Of a stretch of 32,132 nucleotides of DNA, positions 24,476-32,132 are shown piece by piece. The DNA is taken from NCBI GenBank assembly GCA_026398515.1, contig JAPLSS010000111.1:1-32132 (forward strand), given 5' to 3'. The translations under genes were made by a program, and so were the position numbers. Each line of letters begins with the position of its first letter. The first letter of the stretch is position 1. Under the pieces are notes generated by a model. That model was not told where the DNA came from. It was given only the letters and a program-made list of their open reading frames with translations, and did not search any database. Origin of the DNA: Candidatus Sumerlaeota bacterium. Its GTDB lineage: Bacteria > Sumerlaeota > Sumerlaeia > JAPLSS01.

Positions 24476-26089
24476 ATGCTTAAACTCACGCGGTGGCAGA
24501 GTTTAACCGTCTCGAGCCGCCCGTGTTTCTGTCCAGCGGCGGGTGGCTCGAAGAAGAATGGATGCCCGCAGGTGGCCGATCTCGTGGATGTTCCGGATTC
24601 GCTCGTTTCCGTCTTGGATCGCGCGCGCCGGGAGTTCTTGAAGGATCTGAAAGGCGGGGTCTACGTGTCGGGGAGCGTGCTGCCGCCTCAACGGGCGTTG
24701 GCCGCGCGGTACAGCGTTTCGGTCGCGGCGATTCACCGGATGCTGGTGGAGATGAACGCCGGCGGCCTGGTTCGCACAGTCCACGGCAAAGGCAGCTACA
24801 TTCTGGCGACGCCCGAGGAACTGGATCCGGCACGCGAGCGCAAACTCCTCAAGGCCACGCTGATCCTGCCGACCGAAGCCCACTTCGGCAGCGAGGCGGT
24901 CGCCGAACACGAGAGATTCGCCCGCGAGATCGATCATGAGTTCCTGCTCGGCCGCCCCGACTATCGCATCCGCTACCGTCCGTTGCGCACGCCTTTGAAA
25001 GGCCCCCTTCTTGGCGATCACGAGATCATCGCTATCACCAAGGGTTATTCACTCATTCAGTTCCAACATCCTTCGGCGCCGACGCTGGCCAAGGAAGGAG
25101 CTCTGGAGGACCTGTCCGAGCGCGCCCGGGCCGCGGAGATCGAGCGGCGTTACGAGAAGAGGGTGTGGAACGCGTGTTGGAGCGGACGGCGTCTCGCGGG
25201 ACTGCCTGTCCGGCTGATCAACCCCGTCGTGGTTTTCTACAATCGCGAAATGGTCGCGCGCTACGCGCCGGGGGTCGACATGTCGGCGTTGAGTTGGGAC
25301 GAGTTTGTTCCGATCGCCGACGCCGTGGCGCGAGGGGCGCGCCTCGATGCCCCGGTGGCCATCAGCCACGAGCTGATACCCGCGCGCTGGATCCTGACTC
25401 TCCTGGCGCAGGTCAACGGCTACACTCAAGGGGCCGACGGCAGGGCCTCGGCCGTGCGTTTCGATCCCGACGCATTCGTCGAGGCTTTCGGAAAAGTGCG
25501 CGAGGCCTTTCTCCGATTCCGCATGGCCGACGCCCCCGACCTGTGGTCCAACCGGCAGCAGGTGGACAGCTTGGTCGCGGGACGCAATGCGTTCTTCGTC
25601 GCCGATACGCTCTATACTCCGGTCGATCCTGATCGGATCGGCGTCATGCCTCTCCCCGTGCTGGCGGGCGGCGTCCCCCGCCAGCTGGTTGTGCTGACCA
25701 TGGCGGGCATCCGAAGGAGCAATTCCCGGGCGGTGCGCGATGCCGCATGGGAATACCTGCTGTTTCACGCGCGTCCCGAATACGCGGCGCGCGCTTGCCA
25801 GCGGGGCGTGGAACGGGCAAACCGGCTCGTCTATCGATCCGATTGTCTAGCCGGATGGGATCTGCGGAGAAGTCAACCGGCGAACGATTCGCGGGAGCAG
25901 TTCCTGTGCAGCGACGCGCCGCTGGAAGACTGTTTGCTCGAACCCGTCTCGCCTTCGTTCACCAAAGGCGTTTTATCGCGGCTCTTCCTGCTCGAAGCGC
26001 TCTTCTCCCGCACCACGGATTGGCGCAAGCGCGTCCTGGACCTTGTTGAAGGCGCCAATCGCCGGGATGGGGAGCGGGAAATGCAGTGA
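24476..26089 (+). CDS. GntR-type HTH regulator fused to an extracellular solute-binding protein (family 1)-like domain
   Basis: wHTH 'LDRARREFLKDLKGGVYVSGSVLPPQRALAARYSVSVAAIHRMLVEMNAGGLVRTVHGKGSYIL' followed by SBP hallmarks 'GRRLAGLPVRLINPVVVFYNREMVARYAPGVDMSALSWDEFVPIADAVAR' and 'GRNAFFVADTLYTPVDPDRIGVMPLPVLAGG'. Exact start uncertain (GTG 24572 possible). Confidence 0.85.
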   Translation: MLKLTRWQSLTVSSRPCFCPAAGGSKKNGCPQVADLVDVPDSLVSVLDRARREFLKDLKGGVYVSGSVLPPQRALAARYSVSVAAIHRMLVEMNAGGLVRTVHGKGSYILATPEELDPARERKLLKATLILPTEAHFGSEAVAEHERFAREIDHEFLLGRPDYRIRYRPLRTPLKGPLLGDHEIIAITKGYSLIQFQHPSAPTLAKEGALEDLSERARAAEIERRYEKRVWNACWSGRRLAGLPVRLINPVVVFYNREMVARYAPGVDMSALSWDEFVPIADAVARGARLDAPVAISHELIPARWILTLLAQVNGYTQGADGRASAVRFDPDAFVEAFGKVREAFLRFRMADAPDLWSNRQQVDSLVAGRNAFFVADTLYTPVDPDRIGVMPLPVLAGGVPRQLVVLTMAGIRRSNSRAVRDAAWEYLLFHARPEYAARACQRGVERANRLVYRSDCLAGWDLRRSQPANDSREQFLCSDAPLEDCLLEPVSPSFTKGVLSRLFLLEALFSRTTDWRKRVLDLVEGANRRDGEREMQ

Positions 26090-26097
26090 TATGCATT
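26080..26097. promoter_or_regulatory. Palindrome overlapping the regulator stop codon, candidate operator
   Basis: AATGCA-gtgata-TGCATT, 6-nt arms, 30 nt upstream of the next start codon. Confidence 0.25.
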
Positions 26098-26127
26098 GCC
26101 GGATTATGAACGGGAAGGAAACTCGGA

Positions 26128-29100
26128 ATGAACCCCGTCACATTCGACTCCAGCTGTTATCGCATCGACGGCCGTTCGATCCATCTGCATTCCGGCGAGT
26201 TTCATTACTTTCGCGTTCCCAAGGCCGATTGGCGCCGGCGCATGGAGTTGTTCAAGGAGGCCGGCGGAAACTGCCTGGCCACGTATATCCCCTGGCTCAT
26301 CCATGAGCCCGACGAAGGCCGTTTCGTGTTTGGCGGAGAGGACGGGATCACGGACCTGGAGGGCTTCCTGCGGCTGGCCGCCGAGGTTGGTCTGTATGTG
26401 ATCGCCAAGCCGGGGCCGCACCAGTATTCCGAATTGCGTTACGGGGGCCTGGCCTCGTGGCTGATTCCCAATCATCCGGGCCTGCGCGCGAAGACCCTGG
26501 ATGGCAAGGATTTGGGGCGCGGTTCCGTCTCTTACGTTCACCCCCTGTTCCTCGAGAAAGCCCGCAACTGGTTCGCGAAGGTCTGTCCCCTCATTGCGCG
26601 CCACCAGGTCGAGCGCGGCGGCGCGGTGGCCTTTCTACAATTAGACAATGAACTGACCGGCATTCACTTCTGGAATGGCGGGCCCGACTACAATGCCGAG
26701 GCCATGGGCTTTGGACGCAAAGACGGGCGCTTCGCGCGGTTTCTTGAGCGGCGCTATGGCGACGTGCGCCAATTGAACGAATCGTGGGGAACCGACTTCG
26801 AGGAGCTCGCGGACGCGCGGCCCGTCGCGATCGAACCGACGCGCGACTTGCGGCGGCTGCGCGCCATGAAGGACTACATCGAGTTCTACCTGGATACGAT
26901 CTCCGAATATGTCTCCACGCTGGCGTCCTGGGCGAGGGAGTTCGGCATCACGGTTCCCTTGATGCATAACTCGGCCAACCAGCCGATGAATCCGTTGTTC
27001 CTCGAAACGGTCGAGGCGATGAGAGGCAAAGGAGAAACGTTTCTCCTGGGGGCGGATCATTACTATCATGGGCGGGGACAATTCCCCGTGCCCAAGTATG
27101 CTGTCAGCTGTTTTTGCTCACTCGAAATGCTCCGCTTGATGGGATGTCCGCCCACGGTGATGGAGCTTCCGAGCGGCGCCTGGCAGGATTGGCCGCCGCC
27201 CGGCGCCGAAGCCCATCGAGCCGCCTATCTTCTGAATCTCGCCTATGGGATGAAGGGCAGCAACTACTATATCTTCACTGGAGGCCCCAATCCGCCCGAC
27301 GCCGGATCGACCGACGAGATCTATGACTATAACGCGCCTATCGGGGCCCAAAACCAGATCCGACCGCTGTATTACATACAGAAAGAGTTCGGTAAGTTGC
27401 TTGCCGACGCGCCTTGGCTCGCCGACGCGGAGCGGGAATGCGATTGCCGGTTCGCCCTGGATTGGGACATGACGCGCGCCGAATACTATTGGAAGGACGC
27501 CGGCGCCGCCGAGTTCTCTCCCCTGCGCGCCTGGGAGTTGCTGCGCCACGGCGGCTTGCTCTCCGCGTTTTGCGCCAGCCTGTCGCCCGCCTTCTGCGAC
27601 TTGGGCCGCGACGATTGGACTTCCGACCTGTCAACGCCCGTGCTCGTGGTCGCGTCCTCCTGCATGAGCCGCGACAAGCAGGAGCGTGTGATCCGATTCC
27701 TGAACGCCGGCGGAAAGGCGCTGATTCTCCCCGTCCTGCCGACTCTGGACGAAAACCTGCGGCCATGCGACGCGCTGTTGCGATTCCTGGGTTCGCCTCG
27801 CTTTCGTCAGGATGCCGCGCAGCCGTTCGGCCGTCTGGCGATGGCGGACGTGATCCTCAACTGCAAAGGCGACGCGCTCTTCTTCAGCGAGAACCTTCCT
27901 CCACGGGCGCAGGTCGTCGGGCGCGACACGGTGAGCGACCGCACGGCGGCCTGGCGCCTTGACTTCGAGGGGGGCGGCGCGGCGCTCGTCCTGGGGCTGA
28001 ACTGGAGCCATCACAAACACGAGCATTGGCGACTGCTCCTGCAGGCGCTCACGAGCCTTGGCCTGAGGCGGAAGATCGTCTGCTCAAACCCCAACGTCTG
28101 GACGTCGCTTCGGACCGCCGACGGACGCTCCATGTTGTTCCTCATCAACCTGTTCACCTCGCCGCTGGACGCCGACGTGACGGTTCATCCGCGTTTTCTG
28201 ACCCATCCGGTCACCGCCGGCCATCACCGCCTGGAGCCGTTGACGATCGAGGCGGTTCCATTCGCGTCGGTGGATGGCCCGGCGCCTCCGGAATCCGACG
28301 CAGTCAAGAGGGTGTCCGGACCCGCGCAAGGGAGGCCCGCCATCATTGAGGTCGACCTGGGCCGGCGCGAACCACTTCAACTGCGCTTTGGCTACAACAA
28401 CAACGTCTTCGGGTTGCCCATGCGCTTCAACGATCCTCGATTCGTCGAGGCGATTCGTGACTCCGGCGCCTCGCTGATGCGTTTCCCGGGCGGGACCATC
28501 GCAAATTTCTATGATTGGCGGCGCGACGACTTTCTTTCGGATACGCTCAAGACCCTGGATCCGGCGTTGGAGGTCCGCCGCGAGAATTACGCCACGGAGG
28601 AGGAATACCGCGTTTGGGTCGACCGGCTCCGGGAATATGTAACAAGGTATATTACGCAGATTGAACACACGCGCGCCGTGCGAGGCCGCTATGGATATGA
28701 TGATTTTCGGCAACTGGCCGACCAGGCCGGCGCCGAGATCGTCTATGTCGCCAATGTCAATATCGCCCCCGACCGCCGCGATCCGGCCGCGTATGTCGCC
28801 GAATGGATGGAGAACCTGAAGCGCCAAGGGATCGCGGTCGGATACCTGGAACTCGGCAACGAAATCACCGAGGGCGTCCAGGGCCTTCTCAACAACCTGA
28901 TCGACCCGCGCCAATACCTGGCGGTCTGCGAGCGCGCGGCCCGGCGCATCAAACGGGTGTTTCCCGACATCAAGATTGGCATTGTGGCGGAAGGCCTGGG
29001 CAATCGCACCACGCAGGATGGCGCGTCGAAGCGCGACCGGGCCAACCACGACTTGATGCGCGTTCATGCGACGAACGACTTTTTCGACGCCATCATCTCG

Positions 29101-29943
29101 CATTCCTACCTCGGGCTTCGCGAGCATGTGGATTACGGCCTAACCGAAAAGGCGGCCAAACTGTTCGCCTACGCGGAGACGTGCCCGCGCGACTCGTGGA
29201 CGTATTGGAAGGAACGATTTCCCGGCAAAGAAATCTGGATGACGGAGATCGGTTACTTCTCGAACAAGTCGGACCGCCAGGAGTTCGTGGCCGCGCTTTT
29301 CAACGCCCTCTATGAAAATGACTATCTCTTGCACTGGCTCGACTGCGACGACGTGGTGAAAATGTATCTCAAGCATGTCGCCTATGCGCCCACGCATGGA
29401 GGCAAGTCCGTGCTGTTCGGGGGCGAGGGCGAGGCGGGCCCGCTCTTCCGGCACGCGCACTATCATGGGTTTGCCCTGGTCGGCGGCGCGCTCAAGGCCG
29501 CCTCGCACAAACTGGGCGTCCGTGTTTATGATGACGATCACATTGACGCCGAGATCTCCATGTACGTCGGCGAAAAGGACGACCGGGGACTGACCAGCCC
29601 GGGGCGCGGGGAGACGCGGAACCGGCAGGTTTCCGTGGACAGGCCGACGGCCCGCGCGCTCTTGTCACGCGACGGCGCCGCGGTATTGGTTCCATTCGTG
29701 AACAAGGGCGCGGCGCCGAAAGATGTTCGCATCGTTATGCCCGATGCGTTTCCGAGCGATCGGACCGTCGAGGTGCAATCCGTATCGGGCGATTTGACGG
29801 ACAAGAACACGGCCGAGCATCCGCAGCGAGTCGCGCCCTCGAGTTTCCAAGCCCCGGCCGGCGGGTTGATCGCGTTGCCGGGATATTCCACCGGCGTGAT
29901 TCGCGTCCCACTGATTCGATTTACGCAGGAGAAAGCGCCATGA
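26128..29943 (+). CDS. Bimodular glycoside hydrolase: GH35-like beta-galactosidase fused to a GH51/GH-A arabinofuranosidase-like module
   Basis: N-half: 'RIDGRSIHLHSGEFHYFRVPKADWRRRMELFKEAGGNCLATYIPWLIHEP', 'IAKPGPHQYSELRYGGLASWL', 'FLQLDNELTG'. C-half: 'SLMRFPGGTIANFYDWR', 'VGYLELGNEITEG', 'KEIWMTEIGYFSNK'. No obvious signal peptide. Confidence 0.82.
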   Translation: MNPVTFDSSCYRIDGRSIHLHSGEFHYFRVPKADWRRRMELFKEAGGNCLATYIPWLIHEPDEGRFVFGGEDGITDLEGFLRLAAEVGLYVIAKPGPHQYSELRYGGLASWLIPNHPGLRAKTLDGKDLGRGSVSYVHPLFLEKARNWFAKVCPLIARHQVERGGAVAFLQLDNELTGIHFWNGGPDYNAEAMGFGRKDGRFARFLERRYGDVRQLNESWGTDFEELADARPVAIEPTRDLRRLRAMKDYIEFYLDTISEYVSTLASWAREFGITVPLMHNSANQPMNPLFLETVEAMRGKGETFLLGADHYYHGRGQFPVPKYAVSCFCSLEMLRLMGCPPTVMELPSGAWQDWPPPGAEAHRAAYLLNLAYGMKGSNYYIFTGGPNPPDAGSTDEIYDYNAPIGAQNQIRPLYYIQKEFGKLLADAPWLADAERECDCRFALDWDMTRAEYYWKDAGAAEFSPLRAWELLRHGGLLSAFCASLSPAFCDLGRDDWTSDLSTPVLVVASSCMSRDKQERVIRFLNAGGKALILPVLPTLDENLRPCDALLRFLGSPRFRQDAAQPFGRLAMADVILNCKGDALFFSENLPPRAQVVGRDTVSDRTAAWRLDFEGGGAALVLGLNWSHHKHEHWRLLLQALTSLGLRRKIVCSNPNVWTSLRTADGRSMLFLINLFTSPLDADVTVHPRFLTHPVTAGHHRLEPLTIEAVPFASVDGPAPPESDAVKRVSGPAQGRPAIIEVDLGRREPLQLRFGYNNNVFGLPMRFNDPRFVEAIRDSGASLMRFPGGTIANFYDWRRDDFLSDTLKTLDPALEVRRENYATEEEYRVWVDRLREYVTRYITQIEHTRAVRGRYGYDDFRQLADQAGAEIVYVANVNIAPDRRDPAAYVAEWMENLKRQGIAVGYLELGNEITEGVQGLLNNLIDPRQYLAVCERAARRIKRVFPDIKIGIVAEGLGNRTTQDGASKRDRANHDLMRVHATNDFFDAIISHSYLGLREHVDYGLTEKAAKLFAYAETCPRDSWTYWKERFPGKEIWMTEIGYFSNKSDRQEFVAALFNALYENDYLLHWLDCDDVVKMYLKHVAYAPTHGGKSVLFGGEGEAGPLFRHAHYHGFALVGGALKAASHKLGVRVYDDDHIDAEISMYVGEKDDRGLTSPGRGETRNRQVSVDRPTARALLSRDGAAVLVPFVNKGAAPKDVRIVMPDAFPSDRTVEVQSVSGDLTDKNTAEHPQRVAPSSFQAPAGGLIALPGYSTGVIRVPLIRFTQEKAP

Positions 29944-31715
29944 ACGCCCTGCCCCCATGGATTCATCTCATCGCGGTCGCCGGCCTTTGCGTCGCGCCTA
30001 TTTTCGCAGCGGAGGAGAATGCCGTCATGGGACCCATTCAGCCATCGGCCTCGCAAGTCAAACGATGCGATCTGCTTGAACTGACCTTTGACGTTCCGGG
30101 CGACTACGACAACCCATTCGATCCCGCGCAGATCGCCGTGGATGGGCATTTCACCTGCCCCTCGGGAAACGAGACCGTCGTCCCCGGCTTCTTCTACCAG
30201 GACTACGATCGCAGCGTTGACGGCCTGGTGGAAACGCTCACTCCCCACGGCAAGCCGGTCTGGAAGATCCGGTTTGCCCCGGTGGAGGAAGGCAAGTATG
30301 TCTATCATATTGTGGTGAAAGACAGTTCGGGCGCGAGGACTTCGCCCGAAGGCTCGTTTGAATGCCTTCCGTCCGACAGCCACGGGTATCTTCGAGTCAG
30401 CAAGGCCGATCCGCACTACTTCGAATTCGACGATGGCGCGCCCTACCTGGCCATCGGGCAGAACGTCTGCTGGTATCGCAACGGCCACGGCACTCCCGAT
30501 TACGACCGGTGGTTTGGCCGCATGGCCGAGAACGGCGAGAACTACGCCCGCCTCTGGATGTCGCAAATGTCCTTCGGAATTGAAACCGAACAACTCGGCC
30601 GCTATCAGCAGGATCACGCCTGGCAGTTGGACTATGTCCTGCGCCTCGCGGAGCAGAAGGGCCTATATATCAAGTTATGTTTCTCGGCCTGGAGGAATTT
30701 CAAGAAGGGCAAGGTGATGTACGACAAGGCGCAAGGCGGCCCTTGCGATTCGCCAGCCGACTTCATCAAGGACGAAGTCCCGAGGCAGATGTTCAAGAAC
30801 CGGCTACGCTATATCGTCGCGCGCTGGGGCTACAGCCCTCACATCATGGGCTGGGAACTGTGGAATGAGTACAACACCCTCGCCGGCTACAAGGAGAATC
30901 ATCAGGCCTATGTGGACTGGAGCGCGGAGATGGCGCGCTATCTCAAGTCCATCGATCCGTGGAAACACATGACAGTCCAAAGCCTTGGCTCGTGCAACTT
31001 CGACGACGCCTTGTGGCATCTGCCGGAAATGGATTGGACGCAGATGCACGGTTACTATTACTTCAACGAAGCCATGAAGCGCGACGCCAAGGACATGGCT
31101 TACTTCGTGCCGCTGTGGCTGAGCAAGATTCGCGCGTTCGGCAAGCCCGCGCTGTTCGCCGAATTCGGCATCAGCCGCGAAGCGTCCGACGCGAAGGAAT
31201 TGGCGCTGAAGGACCGGGAAGGGGCGGTGTTGCACGACGGGATCTGGTCGTCCGTCCTGGCTGGCGGCGCGGGAACGGCGATGTTGTGGTGGTGGGACAG
31301 CGAAGTCGACCCGCTCGACTTGTACTGGCAGTTCAAGCCCCTGGCCCAGTTCGCGGCCGATGTTCCCTGGACCACGCAGGGGTTCATGCCCGACATCCCG
31401 GCGACATCGGAGGGGTTGCGATGCTACGCTCTGGAGGGAACGGACCTGCGGTTGCTTTGGGTGCAGAACACAAGGCACACTTGGTGGAATGTCGTTCATG
31501 GCGAGACCATCGAACCGGTCAAGGGCGGCCAACTAACTCTCGACCGCATGGGCCAGGACAACACGGCTTGGACCATCCAGTGGTGGGACACATACAAGGG
31601 AGGCGTGGTCAAAACCGAGGAAGTCCGCCCGACGAAAGGTCAGGTCGTCTTGACCGTGCCGGATTTGGAAAAGGATATCGCCGCCAAGGCGATCAAGGTG
31701 AAGAAGAGCGAATAG
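29940..31715 (+). CDS. Secreted DUF5060 + GH5-like glycoside hydrolase
   Basis: ATGA overlap with previous stop; signal peptide MNALPPWIHLIAVAGLCVAPIFAAE; N-terminal 'YDNPFDPAQIAVDGHFTCPSGNETVVPGFFYQDY'; 'IMGWELWNEYNTLAGY', 'PALFAEFGIS'. Confidence 0.85.
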   Translation: MNALPPWIHLIAVAGLCVAPIFAAEENAVMGPIQPSASQVKRCDLLELTFDVPGDYDNPFDPAQIAVDGHFTCPSGNETVVPGFFYQDYDRSVDGLVETLTPHGKPVWKIRFAPVEEGKYVYHIVVKDSSGARTSPEGSFECLPSDSHGYLRVSKADPHYFEFDDGAPYLAIGQNVCWYRNGHGTPDYDRWFGRMAENGENYARLWMSQMSFGIETEQLGRYQQDHAWQLDYVLRLAEQKGLYIKLCFSAWRNFKKGKVMYDKAQGGPCDSPADFIKDEVPRQMFKNRLRYIVARWGYSPHIMGWELWNEYNTLAGYKENHQAYVDWSAEMARYLKSIDPWKHMTVQSLGSCNFDDALWHLPEMDWTQMHGYYYFNEAMKRDAKDMAYFVPLWLSKIRAFGKPALFAEFGISREASDAKELALKDREGAVLHDGIWSSVLAGGAGTAMLWWWDSEVDPLDLYWQFKPLAQFAADVPWTTQGFMPDIPATSEGLRCYALEGTDLRLLWVQNTRHTWWNVVHGETIEPVKGGQLTLDRMGQDNTAWTIQWWDTYKGGVVKTEEVRPTKGQVVLTVPDLEKDIAAKAIKVKKSE

Positions 31716-31828
31716 CGTCCTATTGCATGAATTCTGTACATGCGATTGACGGAAGACCGCCTGGGTGGCCGGCGCCACCCGCGCACGATCATTGCCCCAG
31801 TGGCAACCCATCCGAAAGGAATGTCCGC

Positions 31829-32132
31829 ATGAAGATTCGACACAATATCCAGAACAGCCTCGCCCCCTTTGGCATGGGGGTCATACTATTCGCCTCAAGC
31901 GCTTTCGGCGCGGCGGTCAAGCCCGTGGGAGGGCGCGTGACGAACGACGGCGGCAAGCCCCTGGAGGGCGTAACCGTCACGCTCCTGTCGTCGGACGACT
32001 CGGCGGGGCAGACGCCCCTGCAATCCGCGAAGACCGATGCGGAGGGTCACTATCGCTTCGATGGGGCGGAACTAAACGGCGCATACCGCGTTCAGGCCGC
32101 CAAAGAAGGGTTCCTCGGAAAAAGAGCGGCGA
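31829..32132 (+). CDS. Secreted protein with carboxypeptidase-regulatory/CnaB-like domain, N-terminal part (runs off window)
   Basis: Hand translation from ATG 31829 (aaagga upstream): MKIRHNIQNSLAPFGMGVILFASSAFGAAVKPVGGRVTNDGGKPLEGVTVTLLSSDDSAGQTPLQSAKTDAEGHYRFDGAELNGAYRVQAAKEGFLGKRAA; open to the window end. Confidence 0.8.
   Translation, partial: MKIRHNIQNSLAPFGMGVILFASSAFGAAVKPVGGRVTNDGGKPLEGVTVTLLSSDDSAGQTPLQSAKTDAEGHYRFDGAELNGAYRVQAAKEGFLGKRAA

Noticed and set aside
31763-31780. gggtggc-cggc-gccaccc hairpin as a terminator after the GH5-like gene
   Set aside because: Stem is good but no U-tract follows on the + strand, so terminator call not supported.

Overview
GC-rich bacterial chromosomal window. 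Gene style (TAT-exported Gfo/Idh oxidoreductase, sulfatase, PHP/DUF3604-like protein, pseudopilins, many glycoside hydrolases) suggests a PVC/Hydrogenedentota/Lentisphaerae-like lineage, but taxonomy is inference only. Contents left to right: 5'-truncated-by-window fucokinase/fucose-1-P guanylyltransferase-like gene (-), solo Type IIG restriction-methyltransferase (-), SurA/parvulin-like PPIase (-), secreted PHP-domain protein (+), arylsulfotransferase-like beta-propeller (-), Gfo/Idh/MocA oxidoreductase (-), sulfatase (-), leaderless pseudopilin-like protein (-), GNAT (-), GH99-like protein (-), GT2 (+), GT-C-like membrane protein (-), a large RTX protein with an N-terminal degenerate alpha/beta-hydrolase (-), a canonical pseudopilin (-), then a + strand carbohydrate cluster: GntR-HTH fused to a solute-binding-protein domain, a 1271-aa double glycoside hydrolase, a secreted DUF5060/GH5-like protein, and a truncated carboxypeptidase-regulatory-like protein. 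Most of the larger intergenic gaps carry long palindromic elements of several families. Best candidates for something new: (1) the RTX protein whose fused DLH-type hydrolase appears to have lost both its nucleophile Ser and catalytic His, (2) the GntR-SBP one-component regulator next to a dual-active-site glycosidase, (3) the intergenic palindrome families. No tRNA, rRNA, CRISPR array or transposase was recognised.
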